Of a stretch of DNA of 64,000 nucleotides, positions 34,901 to 44,239 are shown piece after piece (positions within the stretch are counted from its first letter, which is position 1; each line of letters starts with the position of its first letter). Below the pieces are notes generated by a model. The model worked only from the letters and a program-made list of their open reading frames with translations, searched no databases and was not told the origin of the DNA. The stretch spans positions 125,096,818 to 125,160,817 of the forward strand of contig OW240920.1 in assembly GCA_933207985.1 (NCBI GenBank), given 5' to 3'. Made by a program: the position numbers and the translations under genes. Origin of the DNA: Pelobates cultripes. Lineage: Eukaryota > Chordata > Amphibia > Anura > Pelobatidae.

Positions 34901-37900
34901 TGAAAGAAGGCTTCATATTTTGCTTTTTTTAACACTACAATAATGCAAAAAAAGCATGAGAAATTGGACAAAATTAAAAGGTATGAAAATTGTCTTCCCT
35001 GCGCCAGTCCGTGGACAGTGTCTATTGGAAATATTGGGTCCTAAAATAAAGACTGCCCCATGCACCAAATGAAGAATCCATGCTGGTGCTGGATAAAACC
35101 CATCAAATTCAATATGCTCAGTAGAGTCGTCATAGAGGCAGGTTTATAGGGTTTGACATAAGAAACGAAATGTTCTTAAAAATATGTAGGATTAGGTCAA
35201 AGTCGAATAGTTTAAAACATTTAGGCTGCGGAGGATGTGATAAAGTGATGTCGCGAACTTCCCGCGAACGGCTCGCCGCGGTTCGTGGCGAGCTCCAGTC
35301 AGCTGACACATCCCGGCCAATCTCCAGCAGACCCTCCCACCTCCTGGACAGCATCCATGTTGAAGCTGCCTTCAACATGGATGCTGTCCAGGAGGTGGGA
35401 GGGTCTGGGAGGGAGGGTCTGCTGGAGATTGGCCAGGATGTGTCAGCTGACCGGAGCTCACCGCGAACCGTTCGTGGGAAGTTCGCGAACGGTTCTCGAC
35501 ATCTCTAGTGATAAAGGTATATCCCACATGAGTCTCCTAACAAGAGGGACCTTACCAATCGGGATACCAGAAACTGGAACATAAGCTGCCGGGATCGGAG
35601 AACAAATTACATTAATAGAAAACAAAGAGGAAAGAACATTTAAAATGGACAGTATAGGAGCTGTGAAGGGATTGAGGTTCCTTTCCAAGCATCACCTGGT
35701 GCAGGAATGCCAAGCAGAAAGGTAACATTATCTGTTACCCAGTGTCCAGGAGTCCTCAGTCCCTCGACATTCCAGGATCCCCTGAAAACATCCAAGCCAC
35801 CAGATGTAGGTGGTGTGGATTTCCCTTGAGCATTGGGGATGTCAAAATCCAGAGAGAGTTCATGAAGGGCATTTCCAGCAAAACAGGGAGCCATGGTTGA
35901 CTCTGCCAGAAGGGGGTGATAAGCACTAGTGATATTTTCTGGTTCTGTATCTTTTGAAGCACTCTCGCTATCATGGTAAACAGTGGGAATGCGTATGCTC
36001 CTTGAGCCTGCCACATTTGAAGAAAGTAGCCCACTGTAGAATTGACTGAGTTGTCGATAGTTCCGAGGTGGAAAAAAAGAACCACTGTAAAAGGTCCTCT
36101 TTTTTTGGATTGAAGGATCATACAGAAAACCTTGTCCAACATCCAGTCGCTGGAGTCCCTCCAATATCTTTAAAATCAATCTGCTGACTGACTGAATATG
36201 CCTGGAAGGTACTCGACTTGGAGGGAGATGTTGCGTTGGAAGCTAAATTGGTAGATATCTTTTGAGATTTCTGATAGCGTTACGAACCTTGCTCCACCTA
36301 GGCGGTTGATGTTCTCTACCTTCGATATATTGTCCACCTGTAGTAGGATGCAACAATTCACCTTGTCACGTGCTAAACTGCGGATCGCTAAATAATCCTC
36401 AATCCGCTCTAGTTGATGGGTAATGTGCATTCGTACGTCGTACTCGAAATAAAGAGGGGGAGTTTCAGTGGGCATGTCTATTTGTTGGGATTACTGTTTC
36501 TTGGTTGGTTCTCTTGTTACAGAGTACATACTTTGCTGGGCGTACAGTAAAGGAAATTAAGCAAAATATGAAGTCTCCTGTCATGTAATACAAGAGTAAA
36601 AAATAGAGTAAATAATAGAGAAAACATACAGCGAAAAGGAGAAACAAAACCATGCCATTTCTTCTCTTCATTTGCAAAGTTTGCCTTGTCTGAACTGGAG
36701 TATCTCATTTGCTAAATATTTTAGTATGAAATTAAAAGAAATGGGAAAAAAGCTGTTCGCAGAAGTTGTGATTTTTATTTATTTTTATTCCATGGTGTAA
36801 ATTTTAGAAAAGTGACAGTTTCACTTTAACTGGATTTTGTTTCTGATTCTCGTTTCTCACTTATCTCTCAATCTCTTCTATTTCTCCCCAAGCTGACCTT
36901 GAGCAATACGAGGTGGAGGAAACACTCTTGGGGATGATGAATGATGAGTTTGACACACTTGTTGAAGATGGGAGCCAATCTTTGGTAAATATCGTATATG
37001 ATCATTTGTTGGGGGAGGAAGCGGTAATTGTGAAATATTCAGGTAATTGAAAGGGAGAACTTGGAAATCAATGTATGAAAACAAAATAGCACAAAAAAAT
37101 GTAGCTTGTCATGTTGACAAATATTATATAGTTCAGAGCTTTTTCTATCATTTTCGCACGAGTGAATAATTATTTATGTGCTGCCTAAAACCACTTGTGA
37201 TATTAATCACTCAAATCTCACCACAAACACCTATAGGTGACTAGCGCACACTAAATAAGAATGCACAAATGCATATATATATATATTCCCATTATAGAAA
37301 TAAATATAAAAGCACATGATAACATAGTGTAATATGTATAAACAATAACCTCAGTGAAGTATCTCTAAAATGGCAAACTCTCTCATTTTCTTGAGCCTAA
37401 ATTTATTGACTCTAGTATATAGGCAGAAGATTCTTGTCGAAACGCGTTGTGCTGAGTTATTATTTTGCTTGCTGGTGTTTCCATTTATTTGCAGGACCTC
37501 TATAGGAAGATTGGCAGTTCTGTTCAATATCCAAGAGAGTTCTCCTCTATGCCCTTATACTTGAGTCAGTATATTTAGGCTTGAGAAAGTGCGAGTGTGC
37601 CATTTTAGAAATAATTCTGATAATTTTTTTCATACCTATTACGCCATATTATCATATGTATTTATATGAATAAATTAATTTATTTCCCATCAAGTGGATA
37701 ATTAAATTGAAATGCATTTGTACATCTTTATTTAGTGTGCCATTCACCTGTTGGTGTTTGTCCGTAGCTTGTCATGTTAACTACCAGCAGCACTGTTAGG
37801 TCAGCATATAAAATTCAGGCTAACACGATCAGGCCAGAAGAATGTTGCGTGTGTTTCTGCATTCCAAACAGAGAAGCCCATACACGTCTTGGGTTTATTA

Positions 37901-40900
37901 AAACAATATATTCCTTAGTGATGTGCAATGGATAAAGAATTACTAGAAGTGATATATTGCAATACAACTGGCGTACGTAAAGCTCGCTCACCCAGGTAGA
38001 TGTATGAAACTTATACATACAGGATTCTTTGACTTTTGGGCCTCTTCAGCTTTTAGTTTGTTGTGTGGAAATTGTCCCTTTGAAAAAATGAATTTTCTTA
38101 AAGGGAAACTATCACACCTGATTTGTCTGCTCGGAAGACGTATTTGGTATTCTTTGTGACTGTGCACTTACCGGTTAATTTCTCTGTCTGGGCCCTGCAG
38201 ATTGCTCAGCAGCTCTGCGTGCTCTACTCACAAAGCCAGCGTGGGGATACAGCGGTCGTGAGAGAAAAGATTGATCAGTTGAGTCAGAAAAAGTACAACG
38301 TCAAAGCCAACGTCCAGGAAGCAAAGGCTAGTGACGAAGAGGATGAAAGTAGTGAAGATGAAGCTGAGGTAAGTGTATGTCAGTGAGCAAAGTAAAGTCA
38401 GCTATACCTGTGAAACATGCCTATCGTTACATCTTCTGCCTCAGGAGGTCTGGATCTTAAAGCTGACAAGAGAGTGGCCATTTGTTTCTTTTTATTTGCC
38501 CATTTTCTGATTAGCGACCATGATTTGGATTCAAACTGGTTTCTGATTGGCTGCTTATTGTTCTGTTTTGATATATAAATTTTTTTTTCTGTCTCTCCCT
38601 ACAAGTCACATTATTTGGTTTCTCTCAAATGCAAAACTTCTTCTAACCTTTTCACACTTTTTGAATTTGTCTACAACCCCCAACCCCATCATTTATTTAT
38701 TAGCAGAATTTCTATGTCTGGTGGTTCAGCTTTTCCCAAAATGCCAAATAGCTACTATTTTAACTTTCATTTGTGTCATCCAATACCCCTGATACAGACC
38801 AAGGGAAATGCACCCATAATTCTAAACACACCAGTCCAGTCATACTGAATACACCAGCTCCCTTTAAATGGGCACTTGTGGCACCATAGCAGTTTCAGTG
38901 GTGGTATGATGAGAAGCCCCAGACGCCATCTTGCCTTAAGAGGTTAAACTGCTAAGAGTTTAACCCTGGAGGGCAGGGCCTGACTGCCACGCCGGACAGA
39001 CGTGCTGTGAGAAATCTCCTCACTAGTCTTTTAATATTGCTGGTTGTCTCCTCTTTTATGGTACTTTTTAAGAGACTGGTAACTTACTCAATCCTCAACC
39101 CGGCTGGTACAGCGTAGAGTGATCGGCGACCATATTTTTGCTGACACGCAATCTTCACCCTATATAGTGAGACCTAGTGAGCGCAGTGAACAGGAGATGC
39201 AGCCAGTCTCCCAGCCCAGAGCAATCTGAGCCAACGTGGCAACACGCTGGTGCCCCTTCCCTCCACTTTGGATCTTCGTGGGTTATCCTGGGGACGCGAT
39301 GCTATTCAATTAGAGATACTCAGCAAAGCGTCAGGGGAGATGCACTCCACAATATCTGGAGTGCAGAAGGTTGCCTACCCCTGATCTATCGTGTAGATTT
39401 TTAAAGATTTTACCTCTAGTGCAAAGCATCCTCTATTAATTGATATGTTAAAATCAAGGCTTTACATTTCGGCGGATAATCCGCATGTGCAATTTTTTTT
39501 TATGGTCATATTAAAAACACTTTGTTTTCTTCAGTTTGGGAACGTAACTACATTGGGAAATGGGATATCCCACCCCGATGAGTTAATATCGATTTCCTTT
39601 TCACAATTCAAATACCGGATAACAGGCATATATTTTCACAAACAATAGGCAGGAAATGACCTTGCACGTGAAAATTTACATCCTAAATAATTTGGCATCC
39701 TTCTTTAAACTTGAAATTCCTAACCCGTGAGTAATGTATAATGCCCACTGTCCTGCGGTAAGGCTGATCTTAAGGGACAATTGTCACCTCAAAACAGTTT
39801 AACACAATAATCTTTTCATCAAGTTTTGAAAGGAAATCGTTTTACAAGGCAATGATTATAAAGAAATCAGATCTTGGGACTTGATTTATCAAACACTGAT
39901 TATAAATAAATTGACAACTAGTTGCAAAATGTAGGGAAACCAAACCTAGAATTTGAGCTATATATTTGTTCAACAATACACTATTATTCTATATTATATA
40001 TCATTTTGTCCAGGAAAAATAGGCCTTTCATTTTACATGAAATATTTATATATGAAACATAATGTAATCTGAAGGAAATCTAAAAAAAGTGTTATAAATG
40101 AAATGTTATTTTCAAAGTTCTCAATGGTATTTTAACTGTGAATGTAATATTACCATTAGCTTTTACTGCAATAAAACAACATATTTGTGTTCAGGGATGC
40201 CTCGCAAGAACAATAGCCCCCCTTGCCTCCCCATGTACTGGTTTTGTGGGTTTTTGGAAAGTTACAGAGTTAAATATAGGGCATTGCCCATATCAGTTTA
40301 TACACACTGAAATTTGCCAGATTGGTTTGCTGAGCCTATGCTGCCTTTGAAACACTATGGCAGCCCAGGAATGACAATTGCCACCATCATTGCATAACAC
40401 TTGTAAAAGTAGACAACCCAGGCTATTCAAAATGGGGTATGTTCGGTCTTTTTAAGTATCTGCTTAATCACAAATCCTGGCCAAAGCTAGTGTTCAGAAC
40501 TGCTCTTTCATGGATCATATATCAACGTCATTATACATTGTACTGCTCTAAAACTCCATTTGTGTTCAGCGATGTCTCATGAGTACAACAGTATCCTCTA
40601 TGTCAAAAGTAGAGGAAATTTAATTCAGGCCCCTCAATATATCTTTAATAATAATAATAAACAAAACAAAAAAAAACACACACTTTGAATGAAAAGTAGT
40701 GTTTTAGTTTACTACGATTTGGGGTTTAGTGAATAAACCTGTCATTTAAGAAATAAACATTTTTAGTGTGTTCTGATAGGAGGCAGCCCTATTGAACCAA
40801 AACTAGATAACCTTAGGCACTCCAGATGCTGTGGACTACCTACATTTCCCATAATGCTCCAGTCATAATGCTTGCAAAGCAACAGGGAAGATGTAGTCCA

Positions 40901-43900
40901 CATTTGGATTGTCAAAGTTTGCCTACCCTTCCTCTAAGGGATAAACCATTTCACAGTCTTAAATATTACATCTTTTATTTCGGCATGGTTTTTAGATTAC
41001 TGGAGGGAGTTTGCGCTTCTTTGACATACTGACAGCTCTTTCAATACATCAAATAGATAACGTATTAATTAAGCAAACAATATATAAGCAGAATTAAACA
41101 GGGACTGCAGTTTCCACGACAATCGAAGGAAGTAGCAGAGTATTTCAGCCAATCTCACTAGCAACAGTTTGATGCATGAAATTAATGACTTGAGTGATGT
41201 AGTTAGACAAATCTGTGTGCCGTTTGAAAACAGCATTGATCCATATCCTGTGGCCCTGGCACCGATTTAAAGATTAATTACGGTATAGTAAGCATTTTCT
41301 TTGTCTTCTACCTAATGTATTCTAGCTCGGCATTAGAAACCATGGATTTTCCAAACACGCATCTCTTATGATTGTATGGTCTTGTACAGGTTATACAATC
41401 TAATAGTGGAGTAGAATAGCGGAAAATGTAGTCTGTTGGTGGCTTGTAACGTTTTAATATACTGGGGAGCTAACGTGTTGAGCTCTGCCTAATCAACCCC
41501 TGACTCAACAAGACATCACACCCTGCCCAAACTATGAACCAGTAGATACACAGATAACTTAGCATTTCTTTTTTCTTGCAGATATAATCATGACCGAAAC
41601 AACACATTTGTTTCTATCACACACTTGTCATTCATCTTTGTCACGCCGTTAGATTTTATCTTATTTTTAGCATTGGACCTAGAATCTCCATAAATTGTAT
41701 GATTTACACGATAACTGTGCAGTAGTATAGCTGAGTCAGAACAGACTGTGGAAGAACAGGTGGAAGAGGCGAGGGTAGAAGGCACTCTGTAGGGAGAGAG
41801 GTTTACATGTGTTGACATCACAAAGAAGTGGATTTTAGGCTTGGGAGCTGTGACAAACTTTGATTGGGTAAACATACCGGCTAAAAATGAATTTGAGATC
41901 CAGGTTAATTAGAAATCTTTTATGGAATCTTGATTTTTTTTAAAAACCCTAAAGGGGAAATTTCACTTCTTTAGAATTTACACCACTGGAAAATCACCTG
42001 TGACCTGTGTTAAACTTGTTTATCATGAGAAGCTCTGTTTTCTTTTAAATTTATATTAATGATTTGGCAGATGATCTCATAATCCAGTTTAGACAAGACA
42101 AAGCCAGGGTAGACATTGCAAATAAAGAAAAATAGAAACATTGTTTAATTTATCCTCCTCTGTACTGACTGCCAGTTGCTAAGGACAGATTATAACAACG
42201 ATTGACAGGGAGCCAAGATAGAGGCACCCAGTTGCATGATAAAGAGATGTGGATTTCTACATTTAAAGGGACACTATAGTCAACAAAACAACTTTAGCTT
42301 AATGAAGCAGTTTTGGTGTATAGATCATGTCCGTGCAGTCTCCCTTCTCAATCTTCTGCTATTTAGGAGGTAAATTACTTTGTTTATGCAACGCTAGTCA
42401 TGCCTCCCTACATGTAATGTGCACTGCCTACCTTAAACACTTCCTGTAAAGTGAGCTATGATGTTCACACTTCCTTTATTGCACTGTCTTTTTAATTTAG
42501 AATGTATTATCGCCAGCATTGCTAATAGCTTGCTAGACCTTACCGGAGCATCCTGATTGTGATTAAAGTTCAATTTACAAAGCAGGAGTCAAAAACCTTT
42601 AAAGTAATATACATCTGATTTGAGAATGAACTCATTTTTTTTTGGGATGGAAAAAAGTGATTTAACTCCTAATTGGGAGAGAATTGAGCAGTAAGATTTC
42701 AGAGGCATGATCTATACACCAAAACTGCTTCATTAAGCTAAAGTTGTTTTCGTGAATATAGTGTCCCTTTCATTTTATTTTTCACACCTCCGAAATAGAT
42801 ATTTAAGTGTGGAAATAAGGAAAGATAATATTACATATCCTGGGACATGACAGTATATCTTTAAAAGGTTACTCCAATCACCATGACAACTTCTGCTTTC
42901 TAAAGTGGTCATAGTGGTAGGAGTCTGCAGCTATAAACACTGCAAATCTAGAATTGACAATTGTGTACCAGTAGTAAGTTGCACCGTCAGCACACGTGAC
43001 TTAGGCAGCCCATCGCTCTGTTCGGGGCTAACTAATGTCCATTCTGTGCATATTTTACGTCTGTTGTCAGCACTCACTTCACACTGCCGACATACGTAAC
43101 AGCTCCACCTGCAAGAGAGAAGCTGAGTAAACCTTTCCCTATCCCCTCTGCTGTATTTTTTATTTCCCCTTCCTCCTCCTTTATTTCCTCCCTTCAGTCA
43201 CCAGCTTAGAGCACATGTATGTGCTTCGTGCCAGTAAAATGGTCCAATCTACGGAAAGCCTTTAACTGTAACTTGGCGCGGCTCACATGACGTCAGATGG
43301 GGGTGCAACAGGGAGCTTCACCCGGGGCAGGATTAAGGTGAGTAAATCTTTTTATAAAACACTCTTTGAGCATTTCTTTTGGGCCTGGGAGTTATATAAT
43401 AATTCCCAATAACCACGAAGGTCATCTATTTTGTCGGAGAGATTATTTCTCATGACTGAGCCCTTTTTTTGTTGTGTGTGCTTACTATGGGGTGCGTGTA
43501 AACCTCTATGTAGAGTGTCAACACTTTAGAACTAAAGGAGAACTCTGGCATTTGCTAAATATCCTGTTATGAACCAATACATTCTTAAAAAAGCATTGCT
43601 GTATTTGGTTAAAAAAAAATAATAATAATCTTCAGTAAAATTTTGCCAATCACATGGTCAAAATGTCAAGTACTACACTGCTAAACAATAGTAAAATTAA
43701 CTCCTGATTGCAAGCCTGGAGGGTCCAGGGCTGAATTTACAATGAGTAGTAACAGAGTGTACATTTTGACCCCTGTTGGTTACAGCGCAGTAAGGTATTT
43801 ATTGCCAGCCGATTGTTTTACTGGCAGCTAATGAAATCACTTCTCCATTTGCTAGTTTCATTTTGGTTAATTCACTGATGATTCTAAAAAAGTGTTTGAA

Positions 43901-44204
43901 TAGGCAGGGTAAGAATTTTGCGTTCTTCCTTTGTATTGGTGTCAGGCGTGTGTTAGTACACAGAATATATGGCCCAGTCCAATTCAATTATAAGGGAGCT
44001 GTAGAGATTCTCTCATCTGAATAATTTTGCAATGGGCCTACAATTGTTTTTCAAAGTGGTTCTGTTCACCATTTATGTGTAAATGGTCAACTCTCCTTCC
44101 AGTAACTTTAAAAACCTCCTTTCTTTAGCAAATTTATAGATATTTTAGTGGTTGCAGTCTGTGCTGTGGGCTGTGTCAATGGCCCAGCATACAGCCATGC
44201 TGTA

Positions 44205-44239
<35 letters not shown>

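Larger units (their letters stand above)
34300..36610 (-). mobile_element. DIRS-1-like tyrosine-recombinase retrotransposon, decayed
   Basis: The minus strand carries the DIRS RNase H and the block after it, plus the start of a tyrosine recombinase. Terminal-type sequence occurs three times: AAATGACAGGAGGGCTTCAT (about 34348), GTCTCCTGTCATTTTTAAAG (34835), and AAATATGAAGTCTCCTGTCA at the right end (about 36567). DIRS elements have inverted termini and an internal complementary region, which fits. The reverse transcriptase part is missing, and the element lies in TSR2 intron 2. Edges are approximate. Confidence 0.78.
38369..42262 (+). other. TSR2: TSR2 intron 4, left part
   Basis: It contains only decayed repeats: the hAT MITE remnants at 39328-39385 and 40805-40935. 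No exon, conserved RNA or regulatory element is recognised in the remaining AT-rich sequence. Confidence 0.5.
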
